Translations under genes and position numbers: made by a program
Notes under the pieces: model-generated
Told to the model about the DNA's origin: nothing
The model's database searches: none
The model's input: only the letters and a program-made list of their open reading frames with translations
Assembly (NCBI RefSeq): GCF_001667015.1
Contig: NZ_LZIS01000257.1
Coordinates: forward strand, 1-64,000
Origin: Mycobacterium sp. E3198
GTDB taxonomy: Bacteria; Actinomycetota; Actinomycetes; Mycobacteriales; Mycobacteriaceae
Length of the DNA: 64,000 bases
Reading direction: 5' to 3'
Part shown: positions 1-9,373 of the stretch, one piece after another
Layout: each line of letters starts with the position of its first letter
Position numbering within the stretch: the first letter of the stretch is position 1

Positions 1-1311
1 CAGCACCAGATCGGCGGCCGCGGCGGCGGCCAGCCGCGCGGAGATCACCTCCCACGGCTTGAGCTGGCCGGACAGCGTGGCGTTCGGGTCGCCTTTCCAG
101 TTGTAGCCGTCGTTGAGCGGGACGTAGTCTTCGTCGCTCTCACACATCTGGACCGTAGGGGCGCGCTTGCCGGGATGGCCTACGCACGGCGTGTTTCGGA
201 CGCCGCGGACGTTCTGCGGCGAGTCCTGGGGCACCCGGCAGTACAAGTCGCCATCGGGTCGATCCGGGTAGTCCTGCCACGACGGCACCCGCTGTTGCTG
301 GGCGGGCAAGAAGCCGGTGGTGCACGGTGGCGGCAGGTTGAGGCGCAAGTTGAAGCTCAGGAAGACGCCCTTGTAGCCCTGCTTGGTGTTCCGGTTCGGC
401 ACGCCGATCGCCTGGACGGTGGCCACCGCCTGGGGCAGCAGCACCAAGAGTTGCTCGAGGCCGGCGTGATAGGCCACCGCCACCTGCCCGACGCTGATCA
501 GGTTGGCGAGCAACACCGGCACCGCCGGGTTGACCCGATCGAAAAGCTGACGAACTTCCGCGGCGGCGGCGCCTCCCCGCTGCAGCACGCCGTGGACGGC
601 GGGGTCGTTCGCCTTCAGCCCTCGGGTGATGTCGGCCAGGTGAGCGGCCCACGCCTGCACGGCATCACGCGAACCGGTCTGGCTGTCCAGGAGCGGCTTG
701 GACTGGTCGATCAGAGTGAGCAACGCCCCCAGATTCTTGCGGGCGTCGATGGACAGCGAGCTGGTGCCGGCCACCAGCCTGGACAAATCCGGCCCCAACC
801 CGCCGATCGCCGTGTACGCCTCGTCGACAACCGTCTTGAGGTTTTCGCGCGGCACCGACTCCATGCCCTTGTTCACCGAATCCAACAGCGTGTCGAGATC
901 CGGTGGCACCGAGACGCGGTCGACGGGGATGATGTCACCGTCCTTGAGGGGCCGGGAATCTCGGCGTGGCAGCAGCGTCACGTACTGCTCGCCGACCGCC
1001 GACTGGCTGTGCACCTGGGCCTCGACATCCGAGGGGATGTTGATGCCGGACTTCAACGAAAGAACCGCCGCGACACCGTCGTTGGTCAGGTGCACGCTCT
1101 CCACCCGGCCGACCTCGGTTCCGCGGTAGGTCACATTCCCGCTGGCGTAGAGACCGGCGGCCTGGGGCAACTCGACGGTGACCCGATAGCGCCCGATCCC
1201 GAACATGGCCGGCAACTGGATGTAGCCGAACACCATCACCCCGCCGCCGATCAGCGCGACAACCCCGAAGATCGCCAACTGGATGAGGATTCGTCTCGTC
1301 AAGGGCGGCAT
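1..1311 (-). CDS. MceF, Mce-family lipid-transport protein (3' end cut by window)
   Basis: Last gene of the mce operon. At least 437 residues are visible and the C-terminus lies beyond the left edge. It opens with a cytoplasmic MPPLTRR and one hydrophobic helix (about residues 9-30), then an MCE/MlaD beta domain around 40-115 with the family motif GNVTYRGTEVGRV. A long helical region follows, with a Cys-containing tail (CRVPQD, PCVG). Mce proteins A-F form the periplasmic channel that delivers lipids to the YrbE permease. The ATG at 1311 lies 1 base past the MceE stop (1313-1315), so it is tightly coupled. Which mce locus this is cannot be told from sequence alone. Confidence 0.93.
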   Translation of the reverse strand, partial: MPPLTRRILIQLAIFGVVALIGGGVMVFGYIQLPAMFGIGRYRVTVELPQAAGLYASGNVTYRGTEVGRVESVHLTNDGVAAVLSLKSGINIPSDVEAQVHSQSAVGEQYVTLLPRRDSRPLKDGDIIPVDRVSVPPDLDTLLDSVNKGMESVPRENLKTVVDEAYTAIGGLGPDLSRLVAGTSSLSIDARKNLGALLTLIDQSKPLLDSQTGSRDAVQAWAAHLADITRGLKANDPAVHGVLQRGGAAAAEVRQLFDRVNPAVPVLLANLISVGQVAVAYHAGLEQLLVLLPQAVATVQAIGVPNRNTKQGYKGVFLSFNLRLNLPPPCTTGFLPAQQQRVPSWQDYPDRPDGDLYCRVPQDSPQNVRGVRNTPCVGHPGKRAPTVQMCESDEDYVPLNDGYNWKGDPNATLSGQLKPWEVISARLAAAAAADLVL

Positions 1312-1312
1312 G

Positions 1313-2449
1313 TCAACGACCCTGATCCCAATGGTAGGGCGCGACAAGGGGATTGCCCGCGGTGTACGGGCTCGGCATCTGGCCGATGGTGCGTCCCCAC
1401 TGCAGCTCCAGCTCCGTCAGATTGCCCTCCCAGCGAGTGCCGGTGAAAAACGATGCGTCGAGGCGGCTCAGCGTCAAATCGATGATGGCCGTCAAGTTGG
1501 CATAGTCGCCGCGCGCCCACTTGCTGATGGTGTCCTTGGGAAACGGGTAGGTGGGCAGGAGGCCCAGCGCGCGGGTCAGGGCTGGACCGGCGTTGGCCAG
1601 TGACTCCAGCACCGGCGCCAGGTCCTTGAGCTCCTTGACCAGAGCTTCCTTGGTCTGGTTTGTGGAGTCGGCCGCCAACGCGCTGAACTTGCCGAATTGA
1701 TCGAGCGCATCCACCAGCTGCTGCCGCTCGTCCTTGAGGGTCCGCAGCGCATCCGGGATGGTTTGCAGCGCCCGGTCCACCACGGGGGTCTGGTCGGCGA
1801 ACTGGCCGACCAGATTGTTCAGGCTGTCGGTCGCGGCGATGATGTCACCGCTCTGGTCGCCGACGCGGCCGGTGAAAATGTCCAGTTGTTCGATCAGGCT
1901 GCGCAGGTCGTCGGCGCGCCCGGCCAATGCCGTGCTCAGCGACTCCGTGACGTCTTGAATCTGCCCGATGCCACCGCCGTTGAGCAGCAACGAGATCGCG
2001 GCGAGGGTCTGCTCGGTCGTGGGGTAACTGCCGGCCGAGGCCAGCGGGATCAGCGATCCCTCTGTCAACCTGCCCCTGGGCGGGACGCCCGTCGGCGGGG
2101 CCAGCTCGATGTGCAGCGAGCCCAGCAGGCTGGTCTGGCCGATCGTCGCGGTCGCATTGGCCGGCAGATCGACGTCGCCGTTGAGCCGAATTGTCAGCAG
2201 CGCATGCCACCCCTGCCGCTGAATCCTGGTGACGTTGCCCACCGTGACGTCGCCCACCTGTACGCGGGAGTTCTGTTCGATGGTGCCCACGTCCGGCAGC
2301 TGGGCCTGGATCGTGAACGCACCCGGCCCCCGGCCCGCGGTGCCCGGCAGGGCGACGGAGTTGAGGCCCCGCCAACCACAGCCGGCCAACCCGGCCACAG
2401 CCAGCGCCACCAGCAGACCCGCCCCGGCCCGCCGAGACCGGGCCGTCAT
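1313..2449 (-). CDS. MceE, Mce-family lipoprotein (LprK-type)
   Basis: 378 residues. It has the lipoprotein signal typical of the fifth Mce position: basic start MTARSRR, hydrophobic core, lipobox LAGC at about 19-22, then GWRGLN as in LprK. The MCE domain follows (about 50-130, containing VQVGDVTVGNV and TSLLGSLHIEL) and then a long helical part. It is expected to be lipid-anchored outside the membrane and to form part of the Mce needle. The ATG at 2449 overlaps the MceD stop by 4 bp (ATGA). A longer upstream open frame exists but only shadows MceD. Confidence 0.94.
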   Translation of the reverse strand: MTARSRRAGAGLLVALAVAGLAGCGWRGLNSVALPGTAGRGPGAFTIQAQLPDVGTIEQNSRVQVGDVTVGNVTRIQRQGWHALLTIRLNGDVDLPANATATIGQTSLLGSLHIELAPPTGVPPRGRLTEGSLIPLASAGSYPTTEQTLAAISLLLNGGGIGQIQDVTESLSTALAGRADDLRSLIEQLDIFTGRVGDQSGDIIAATDSLNNLVGQFADQTPVVDRALQTIPDALRTLKDERQQLVDALDQFGKFSALAADSTNQTKEALVKELKDLAPVLESLANAGPALTRALGLLPTYPFPKDTISKWARGDYANLTAIIDLTLSRLDASFFTGTRWEGNLTELELQWGRTIGQMPSPYTAGNPLVAPYHWDQGR

Positions 2450-3690
2450 GACCCGCCCCCGTCGGGCAACAGCAAGCCGCGCAGGCCGTCCGCGGGGTTG
2501 CTCTTCGGCTGCGGCGGAACGTAATCCGGTCGCAACCAGTCCTCGCTGTAGGTCACCTCGTTGGGCCGTGCCGCGGCACCCACGATCAGGTTCTCCCCCA
2601 GCGGCGGGAAGTTGTACTGGCGGTTCTTGAAGATCGGCGCCAGATACTGGACACACAGCTTCGACGACTGCTCCCAGCCCAGGCGCGATGCCGCTTGAAC
2701 CGCTCCGCACAGGAACGCGATCGGGTTCGCGAAGTTATTGAAGGCCGGCGCACCGCTCAGTGTGCCCTGGGCGGGCTGATAGATGTTCATGAAGTTCTGC
2801 AGCTCGGTCGGGGCGATGTGCAGCGCCTGCTTGATGTCGTCGAGACTGCTTGCCAGCGCGGTGGATAACGACGACAGCTTGTCCGATGTCGTGCCCAGCG
2901 CCTCGCGGTTGTCGGCCACGAAGCCCGCGACATCGCCGACCACCTCGTTGAGGGCCGCGACGGCATTGCCGACCTCGTTCGGCTCGTTGGCGAGCAGCCC
3001 GGTCACCGAGGCCAGGTTCTGGTTGAGCTGCCGCATCAGGTCGGTGCTGCTCTGCAGCGCCGAAACCAGGATCGACAGGTTCTTCAACGCGCTGAAGGCG
3101 TCGTTGCTGTGATCACCGAGTGCCGAAACCGCTTGCGACAGCTTGACGAGGGTGTCCCTGATGGTCGCTCCCTGCCCTCGCAGGTTGTCGGCGGCCGTGT
3201 TCACCAGCGACCCCAGCGCGCTGACCCCGCCGGGCTGCGTGGGCTGCAGCATCTGGGTGAGCTTCTCGAGGTCCTTGCGCAGGTCGTCCCACTCCACCGG
3301 AACGGCGGTGCGCTGCAACGGAATCACCGCACCACTTTGCAGCTGCGGTCCACCGGTGTAGGCCGGCGTGAGCTGGATGGCCCGCGAGGTCACCAAGGAC
3401 GGCGACAGGATCACGGCCTTGGCGTCCGCGGGCACCTGGTATTTGCCGTCGTAGGAGAAAGCGATCTTGACCTGCCGGGCCTGCGGCTCGATCTTGTCGA
3501 TCCTGCCGACGGCCACGCCGAGGATGCGCACTTCGTCGCCGACGAAGATGCCGTTGCTGTTGGTGAAGTAGCCGATGACCGTCGTGCGGCGGCCCGCGGC
3601 AACCGAGTGCCACGCCACCGCAAGGCCCGCGGCAAAGGTGAGCACCAGCATGGCGGCCACACCGATACGGACGTTGGCGCGGTTCATCAT
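2446..3690 (-). CDS. MceD, Mce-family lipid-transport protein
   Basis: 414 residues with an N-terminal signal-anchor helix (about 6-28), an MCE domain at about 35-115 (GDEVRILGVAVGRIDKI), and a helical region predicted to build the shared channel. The C-terminus has the conserved Cys pair CGAVQ and CVQYL seen in many MceD/MceC proteins. The start is ATG at 3690, overlapping the MceC stop (ATGA). A second in-frame ATG follows immediately at 3687. Operon position 4 and the pattern of the C-terminal tail fit MceD. Confidence 0.93.
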   Translation of the reverse strand: MMNRANVRIGVAAMLVLTFAAGLAVAWHSVAAGRRTTVIGYFTNSNGIFVGDEVRILGVAVGRIDKIEPQARQVKIAFSYDGKYQVPADAKAVILSPSLVTSRAIQLTPAYTGGPQLQSGAVIPLQRTAVPVEWDDLRKDLEKLTQMLQPTQPGGVSALGSLVNTAADNLRGQGATIRDTLVKLSQAVSALGDHSNDAFSALKNLSILVSALQSSTDLMRQLNQNLASVTGLLANEPNEVGNAVAALNEVVGDVAGFVADNREALGTTSDKLSSLSTALASSLDDIKQALHIAPTELQNFMNIYQPAQGTLSGAPAFNNFANPIAFLCGAVQAASRLGWEQSSKLCVQYLAPIFKNRQYNFPPLGENLIVGAAARPNEVTYSEDWLRPDYVPPQPKSNPADGLRGLLLPDGGGS

Positions 3691-4922
3691 TGGCCCGCCG
3701 TCTTGGGGCCCGGGGCCGGCGGGCCCGGCGGCGGCCCGCCCGGGGGCGGCGCCGGCGGCGGCTCGCGGTAGGGGTAGCGCGGATCGCCCGGACTTCCGGT
3801 GATGGCGTCGGGAAGGGTCAGCCGCGGCTCGCCGCCCTGACCTGTGCGTGGGAACGGCACGGGCAGCGCCGGTGTGCCCGGCTGGCCGACTTGCGGATCG
3901 GTGAGCTGCGAGGGCAGCAGCACGTTGGGGTCCAGACCCAGGTCTTTGAACGCGGCATCGACGAAGGGCTGGATGAACTGCCCCGGGATCAGGTTGGCGA
4001 TATAGAAGTTGAACCATGGGCCCGAGGACATCGACTCACCCAGCGACAGTGCGTAGGTGTTGAACTTCTTGATCGCCAACTGCACCCGCTCTTTGCGGTG
4101 GTCGACGATCGCCATGACCTCGTTGAGTTTGTCCAGCGCCGGCTTGAGCGCCTGCCGGTTATCGGCGATGAATCCCTTGAGCTGGCGGCTCACGGCGGAG
4201 ATGTTGCCGGAAATCTGGTCCAGGGAGCGGCTTTGGCTTTCCAGCTGGGCCAGCAGCGCGTTGCTGTCGGCGACCAGGCGGACAATTTGGTCGCTGCGCT
4301 CCGACAGCACCGTCGTCGCTTTATTGGCGTTGGCCAAGAGGTTTCGCAGTTGCGCGTCGCGGTCGTTCAGCGTCTTCGCGAACCGTGCGACACCGGCCAT
4401 CGCGATTCGCAGGTCCGATGGGGTATCGGAAAACGTGCCCGCCAACACGTTGAGCGATTCGGACAGCCGTTCGGTGTCGAGCCCGCTGATGGTGGTGGCG
4501 AGGTCGCCGAGTGCGTCGGGCAATTGGTAGGGAGCCGTCGTGCGCTCGAGCGGGATAGGCCGGGACAACCTGCCGTCGCCGCGCGGCGTGATCTCGAGGA
4601 TCTTCGCGCCCAGCAGGCTCTTCGTCTTGATCGCCGCCTCGGTGCGATCGCCCAGCCGGATGTGCTTGTCGACCTCGAAGGTGACCAGCACCCGGGGCCC
4701 GTCCAGCGAGACGCTGTTGACCTTGCCGGCTTTGAAGCCCGAAACCTGGACCGCGGTGCCGGTCAACAGGCCGCCGGCCTCGGCGAAATACGCCGAATAG
4801 TCCCTGTCGTCGTTGAACAGCGGCAGCTTGCTGTAGGTCAGCGACGCCCCCACCAGGCCGGCGACGACCACGACGCCGACCGCTCCGACGGCGACCGGAT
4901 TGCGTTCGGAGAAATACTTCAT
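3687..4922 (-). CDS. MceC, Mce-family protein with proline-rich tail
   Basis: 411 residues. A single membrane helix at about 11-30 is followed by an MCE domain (GTAVQVSGFKAGKVNSV; TKSLLGAKILEI) and a long coiled helical segment with Leu/Asn/Ala heptads. The last 25 residues are almost all Pro, Gly and Ala, a tail also seen in other MceC and MceA proteins and perhaps a cell-wall spacer. The start ATG at 4922 overlaps the MceB stop by 4 bp. Expected to act in the periplasm as one of six Mce subunits. Confidence 0.93.
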   Translation of the reverse strand: MKYFSERNPVAVGAVGVVVVAGLVGASLTYSKLPLFNDDRDYSAYFAEAGGLLTGTAVQVSGFKAGKVNSVSLDGPRVLVTFEVDKHIRLGDRTEAAIKTKSLLGAKILEITPRGDGRLSRPIPLERTTAPYQLPDALGDLATTISGLDTERLSESLNVLAGTFSDTPSDLRIAMAGVARFAKTLNDRDAQLRNLLANANKATTVLSERSDQIVRLVADSNALLAQLESQSRSLDQISGNISAVSRQLKGFIADNRQALKPALDKLNEVMAIVDHRKERVQLAIKKFNTYALSLGESMSSGPWFNFYIANLIPGQFIQPFVDAAFKDLGLDPNVLLPSQLTDPQVGQPGTPALPVPFPRTGQGGEPRLTLPDAITGSPGDPRYPYREPPPAPPPGGPPPGPPAPGPKTAGQ

Positions 4923-5947
4923 CGCGGCGTGCACCTCCCCGAGGGCTGGCCGATCACCTTGACGTAAACCGGTTGGCCCCCTTTGCCATTCACCTTGAAC
5001 AGCAGCTCGCACAAATAGAAGCTGAAGAAATCGCCAGACAGGCCCTGCCGGTTGAGCATCTGATAGGCATCGGGCAGCGTGTTGATCAGGTTGTCGAAGT
5101 AGTCGTGATCGGCCAGTATCAAATCCGCTATCCGATCCGATTCTTCGACGATCTTGGCCAGCGGCGCGCGCCCCTGCGCGACGAGGTCGGCGACCGAACC
5201 GGCGGCCGCGTTGGCGTAGGCGATGCCGGTACTGATGTCCTGCCTCCGGTCCGCCAGGGTTGCCAGCAAGTGGGACAACGAATCGACGGACTTTGCGAAC
5301 TGGGTGCTTTGGCCACCGAGTGAGCCAAGAACGGTGTTCAGGTTGGTGATGACCTGCCCGACCAGCCGGTCGCGATCCGCGAGCGTGTTGGTCAGCGCGG
5401 CGGTCTTCACCAAAAACGAGCCGATCGTCGCGCCCTCGCCCTGGAATGCCTTGATCAGCTCGCTGGACAACGAGTTGATCTGGTCGGGATTGAGCGCGTG
5501 GAACAACGGCCGGAAGCCCCCGATCAAGGCGTCCAAGTCCAACGCCGGCGCCGTCCGGTCCAGCCCAATGGTGCCGCCGCGGTCGAGTCGTCTGGTGCTG
5601 CCGGAGCCTTCCTCGAGCGCCAGATAGCGCCCGCCGATGAGATTCTGGTAGCGGATGACCGCCTTGCTGCCCTCGGTCAGAACCACCGAGTTGTCCACGC
5701 TGAACTCGACGAGCGCGGTGCCGTCGTCCCCGATCGAGATCTTGCGGACCTGGCCGACCTCGACCCCCGCGATGCGAACGAAGTTGCCGCCCTCGAGCCC
5801 CGACACGTTGCTGAATTGAGCCTTGTACGCGGTCTCTTCCCCGAACCGCAGCTGAGCGAATATCGCCAGCATGGCAAACAGGCCCAGCGCGCACGCCGCC
5901 ATGAAAATCGCCAGGCGCCAGATGGCGCCCCGCAAGTTCTCTCTCAT
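4919..5947 (-). CDS. MceB, Mce-family lipid-transport protein
   Basis: 342 residues, the usual length of MceB. There is a signal-anchor helix at about 12-30, an MCE domain (EGGNFVRIAGVEVGQVRKI; YQNLIGGRYLALEEG) and a helical region. The C-terminal FSFYLCELLFKVNGKGG and GRCTPR are the two Cys positions conserved in MceB. The start at 5947 lies 27 bases downstream of the MceA stop, the only real gap inside the mceA-mceF run. Confidence 0.94.
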   Translation of the reverse strand: MRENLRGAIWRLAIFMAACALGLFAMLAIFAQLRFGEETAYKAQFSNVSGLEGGNFVRIAGVEVGQVRKISIGDDGTALVEFSVDNSVVLTEGSKAVIRYQNLIGGRYLALEEGSGSTRRLDRGGTIGLDRTAPALDLDALIGGFRPLFHALNPDQINSLSSELIKAFQGEGATIGSFLVKTAALTNTLADRDRLVGQVITNLNTVLGSLGGQSTQFAKSVDSLSHLLATLADRRQDISTGIAYANAAAGSVADLVAQGRAPLAKIVEESDRIADLILADHDYFDNLINTLPDAYQMLNRQGLSGDFFSFYLCELLFKVNGKGGQPVYVKVIGQPSGRCTPR

Positions 5948-5974
5948 CCTGGCTTCTCCTGCCTGGCGTCCATG

Positions 5975-7402
5975 TCAGGGCGACGGTGTCGGGGTGGGCT
6001 GCAGTTGCGCCGGCGCCGGGGGGACAAACGGCTCGGATCCCGGTGGGACAGGGCCCGATTCGCGCGGCGCGCCCGGCGGCGGTGCCGGCGGCAGGCCCGG
6101 GTAGAGCGGGGTTCCGTCCGGCGCGTACTGCGGGGCGCCGTAGGGCGGCGCGCCGGGGAACGGGATGGGTCCGGGCGCGGGCCCACCCGGATACCTGATG
6201 CTGGGCGGTTCCGGCGTGCCCCGGGTGACCGGTAGATAGTCGGCGTAGCCCGGGAATGCGATTCCGGGGTTGGGCCGCAGGTCCAGCCCCGTTCCCCATC
6301 CGGTGTTCGTAACCAGTTGGCGCAGCGGCCAGTTCGCTGCGACGTCGGGCAGCGATCCGCAGCCCGGTTTGCCGCCGGGTCCGCCCTTCGCCCCGACGAT
6401 GGGCAGGTTCTGCGGGTAGCGGTATTGGTCGGCGCCGAACAGCGGAGTGCTGTCGATGATCAGTGAGTACCCGTTGGCGCCGCCCGTGGCGTCCAGGTAC
6501 CCGGTATCGAGCGCAGTCTTGGCCCCGACCAGCATGCACGTCAGCATCGGGTTGTACTTCATCAGCAGGCTGGTCGTCGGGTCGAGCAGGCTGACGGCCC
6601 GGACGAGGTTGTCCTTGTTCGGGCCGACGAGCCGGATGCCGCTGCGCGAGAGCCCGATCATGTCGGCGAGCAGCGAGTCCAGCGCCGGGGCGTCACCGGT
6701 GATGGTGGCGCTGGTGACGGCGGAAGCGTCCAGCACGCGCAGGATGTCCTGCGCGGCGGCGCTGTACGTGTCGGCGAACCCCTTGGCGGCCCGCGTATCC
6801 GCCCGGATCGTCTCGGCGCGCGGATTGAGCTCGCGCAGCACCTGGTTGGCGTCGGTGATGCTTTGCCCGATGATGGCACCGCGGCCACGCAGACCGTCGG
6901 CGAGCGCGGACAGCACCCCGTTCAGTTTCGCCGGGTCGATCTGATTCAAGATCTTCACCAGGTTGGCGAACATGTTGTTCACCTCGGTGCCCACACTCTC
7001 GGCCTTGAGCACCGCTCCGGCGGCGAGGGGCTTGCGGCTGGGGTCGCTGGGATAGACCAGGTCGACATATTTGCCGCTGAACAACGTGGTGGCGCGGATG
7101 CGCGCCCGCACGTTGGACGGGATGTATTTGATTTCGTCCGGGTAGATGTCCAGCGTGAGGCGCACCCGATCGTTTTCGGCGGCGATCTCGCTGACCCGGC
7201 CGACCTGCACGCCCCGCATCTTGACCTTGCCGCCACGGTCCATCACCAGGCCCGCCCGGTCGGAGATCAGGGTCACCGCGACGTACGACGTGAACGAGCC
7301 GCTGAACAGCGCGGACGTCAGGGCGACGAGCACGCCGACCGCGACGACCGAAATGAGCGTCCACCATGCGGGATGCATTCCCGCCGAGCGCGATTCCGAC
7401 AT
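5975..7402 (-). CDS. MceA, Mce-family lipid-transport protein
   Basis: 475 residues, first Mce subunit after the two permeases. It has one membrane helix at about 14-34, an MCE domain at about 40-125 (GGKVKMRGVQVGRVSEI; TTLFSGKYVDLVYP), then the helical and tail regions. The last 70 residues are very rich in Pro and Gly, longer than in M. tuberculosis Mce1A. Its start is 2 bases after the YrbEB stop, so the gene is coupled to the permease pair. Confidence 0.94.
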   Translation of the reverse strand: MSESRSAGMHPAWWTLISVVAVGVLVALTSALFSGSFTSYVAVTLISDRAGLVMDRGGKVKMRGVQVGRVSEIAAENDRVRLTLDIYPDEIKYIPSNVRARIRATTLFSGKYVDLVYPSDPSRKPLAAGAVLKAESVGTEVNNMFANLVKILNQIDPAKLNGVLSALADGLRGRGAIIGQSITDANQVLRELNPRAETIRADTRAAKGFADTYSAAAQDILRVLDASAVTSATITGDAPALDSLLADMIGLSRSGIRLVGPNKDNLVRAVSLLDPTTSLLMKYNPMLTCMLVGAKTALDTGYLDATGGANGYSLIIDSTPLFGADQYRYPQNLPIVGAKGGPGGKPGCGSLPDVAANWPLRQLVTNTGWGTGLDLRPNPGIAFPGYADYLPVTRGTPEPPSIRYPGGPAPGPIPFPGAPPYGAPQYAPDGTPLYPGLPPAPPPGAPRESGPVPPGSEPFVPPAPAQLQPTPTPSP

Positions 7403-7404
7403 CG

Positions 7405-8256
7405 CTACCCCGACAGGTTGAAGTGGCCGGACTGGCCGTGGACGGACAGCGAGATCGACAGCACGATGAGCGTCAACACGATGAGCGAGGTCCGCACCGA
7501 ATGGCCGACCGCCTCGCCCACCCCGGCGGGTCCGCCTTTCGCGTTGTAGCCGTAATACGTGTGCACCAGCATGATCGCGACGGCTGCGGTGATCACTGTG
7601 AAGAACGACCAGAGCAGGTCGGTCGAATTGAGAAACGTGCGGAAGTAGTGGTCGTAGACGCCGGTGGACTGGCCGTAGATCCCGGTCGTACCGAACCGGG
7701 CGGCCTGGAAGGCACAGACCACGGCCACGCAGTACAGCGGGATCACCACGACGACCCCGGCCACGACCCGGGTGGACACCAGGTACGCGACGGAGCGGAC
7801 GGCCATCACCTCGAGCGCGTCGATCTCATCGGCGATCCGCATCGCGCCCAGTTGCGCGGTTGAGCCCGCGCCGATGGTCGCGGCGAGGCCGACGCCGGCG
7901 ACAGCGGGCGAGATGATGCGCACGTTGACGTAAGCGGAGATGAAGCCCGTCATGGCCTCGACGCCGATGCCCGACAGCTGGTTATAGCCCTGCACGGCGA
8001 TGACCGCGCCGGTCGACAAGGTGAGGAAGCCGACGATCACCACGGTGCCCCCGATGACGGCCAGCGCGCCGGTGCCCAGGCTCATCTGGGCCACCAGTCG
8101 CAGGATTTCCCTGCCGTAGCGGCCGAAGGCCGTCCGCATCTCGGTCAACGTTCTGGCGTAGAAAGCCACTTGAGTGCCAACGCGATTCCAGCCGGCGGCC
8201 GCGCCGCTCGCCGCGCGACCGAGCCACGCGAATCGCCGCTCCGCCGCGCTCGTCAT
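7405..8256 (-). CDS. YrbEB, MlaE-type permease subunit of the Mce importer
   Basis: 283 residues with about five hydrophobic segments and the MlaE/DUF140 signatures: GALAVIGGTVVIVGF, the EQ-like loop region IADEIDALEVMAVRSV, and a KGGPAGVGEAVGHSVRTS C-terminal motif. Together with YrbEA it should form the inner-membrane ABC permease that moves lipids delivered by MceA-F, energised by a separately encoded MceG ATPase. The start ATG at 8256 overlaps the YrbEA stop by 4 bp. An upstream open extension only shadows YrbEA. Confidence 0.95.
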   Translation of the reverse strand: MTSAAERRFAWLGRAASGAAAGWNRVGTQVAFYARTLTEMRTAFGRYGREILRLVAQMSLGTGALAVIGGTVVIVGFLTLSTGAVIAVQGYNQLSGIGVEAMTGFISAYVNVRIISPAVAGVGLAATIGAGSTAQLGAMRIADEIDALEVMAVRSVAYLVSTRVVAGVVVVIPLYCVAVVCAFQAARFGTTGIYGQSTGVYDHYFRTFLNSTDLLWSFFTVITAAVAIMLVHTYYGYNAKGGPAGVGEAVGHSVRTSLIVLTLIVLSISLSVHGQSGHFNLSG

Positions 8257-9017
8257 TGCGGCCCCGTGTAGAACACGGCCGTCGCGATGATGTTGATCAC
8301 GAACAGGGCGATGAACGAGTACACGACGGTTTCGTTCACCGCGTTGCCCACGCCCTGCGGACCGCGCCGGACCGAGACGCCCTTGTAGCAGGCGATGAGG
8401 GCGGCCGCCATTCCGAACAGCGCACCCTTGACCAGACCCAGCACCAGATCGGGCAGGTGGGTGAGCAGTGTCAGGCCCGCGGCAAAAGCGCCGGGAGTGA
8501 CGTGCTGGACGAACACCGAAAAGAAAAACGACCCGGCCAGGCCCACCAACGTCACCAGGGACACCAACGACACCGCAACCACGGTGGCCGCCAGCACCCT
8601 CGGTGCGGCGAGCCGACGAACCGGGTCGACCCCCATCACGCGCAGCGCGTCGAGTTCGTCGTGGATGGCGCGCGAGCCGAGGTCGGCACACATCGCGGTC
8701 GCTCCCGTGCCGGCGACGACCAGGACCGTGACCACCGGCCCGATCTGGGTGACCGAGGCAGTCGCGGCGCCGGTGCCGGAGAAGTCGGCGGCGCCGAACT
8801 CGACGAGCAGAATGTTCATCGTGAACACGACGAGCACGGTGAACGGAATCGCAAGCAGCAGAGTCGGAATCACCGATACTCGCGCCACGAACCAGGTCTG
8901 GAGCAAGAACTCGCGCCACGGGAAAGGCAATTTGAACATCGCCACGAAGGTGTCCAGTGACATGGCAAAGAATTCACCTACCGAACGGAGGGGCTTGATT
9001 GCCGCGTCATAAGACAT
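8253..9017 (-). CDS. YrbEA, MlaE-type permease subunit of the Mce importer
   Basis: 254 residues from MSYDAAIKP. It has the full MlaE permease family pattern: FREFL-like WREFLLQTWFVARVS, TQIGPVVTVLVVAGTGATAMCADLG, the conserved EL DALRVMGVDPVRRL cytoplasmic loop, and a C-terminal GPQGVGNAVNETVVYSF. Pairs with YrbEB as the inner-membrane permease. The chosen ATG lies 5 bases after the stop of the DUF732 gene, showing that the operon begins upstream of the permeases. In-frame GTG codons upstream leave a small uncertainty in the start. Confidence 0.94.
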   Translation of the reverse strand: MSYDAAIKPLRSVGEFFAMSLDTFVAMFKLPFPWREFLLQTWFVARVSVIPTLLLAIPFTVLVVFTMNILLVEFGAADFSGTGAATASVTQIGPVVTVLVVAGTGATAMCADLGSRAIHDELDALRVMGVDPVRRLAAPRVLAATVVAVSLVSLVTLVGLAGSFFFSVFVQHVTPGAFAAGLTLLTHLPDLVLGLVKGALFGMAAALIACYKGVSVRRGPQGVGNAVNETVVYSFIALFVINIIATAVFYTGPQ

Positions 9018-9022
9018 CGCAG

Positions 9023-9373
9023 TCACGACCCCGCGGTGGGAACATACCCGGCGGCCGATTGCCGCAACTGCCAAATTTGTGCAGGGCACAATTCGCCGAC
9101 GGCCTGACCGACCAAATAGCCGGCCTGATACTCATCCGACGTGCCGAAGTCCTTTTTGACCCCGGTCAGGATTTGCGCGTAGCGTTCCCCGGCCCGCACC
9201 CTGTCGCAGATGCCGTTCCCGTAAGCCAATGCGGCCTCGGCATCGGGGAAGTTGTAGCCCGGTCGCACCGTCACGTTGACGAGGTAGGCCACCACATCCG
9301 CATGCGCGGGAGGCGGGCCGGTCCACAGAAAGCCCGCGACCGCCAGCGGCCCGACAACAACCCGACCGTTCAT
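9023..9373 (-). CDS. DUF732 small secreted protein
   Basis: 116 residues. A signal peptide (about 1-25, ending AHA-DVVAYL) is followed by one DUF732 domain with the typical spacing of NFPDAEAALAYGNGICDRV and a distal Cys in GELCPAQIWQL, which probably form a disulfide. DUF732 proteins are small mycobacterial secreted proteins of unknown role. The ATG at 9373 overlaps the upstream CAP-protein stop by 4 bp and its own stop lies 5 bases before yrbEA, so it belongs to the mce transcription unit. Confidence 0.88.
   Translation of the reverse strand: MNGRVVVGPLAVAGFLWTGPPPAHADVVAYLVNVTVRPGYNFPDAEAALAYGNGICDRVRAGERYAQILTGVKKDFGTSDEYQAGYLVGQAVGELCPAQIWQLRQSAAGYVPTAGS

Noticed and set aside
175..1446. 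Long plus-strand open frame opposite mceF and mceE
   Set aside because: Arg/His/Gly-rich reading without family features; it is the antisense shadow of mce genes.
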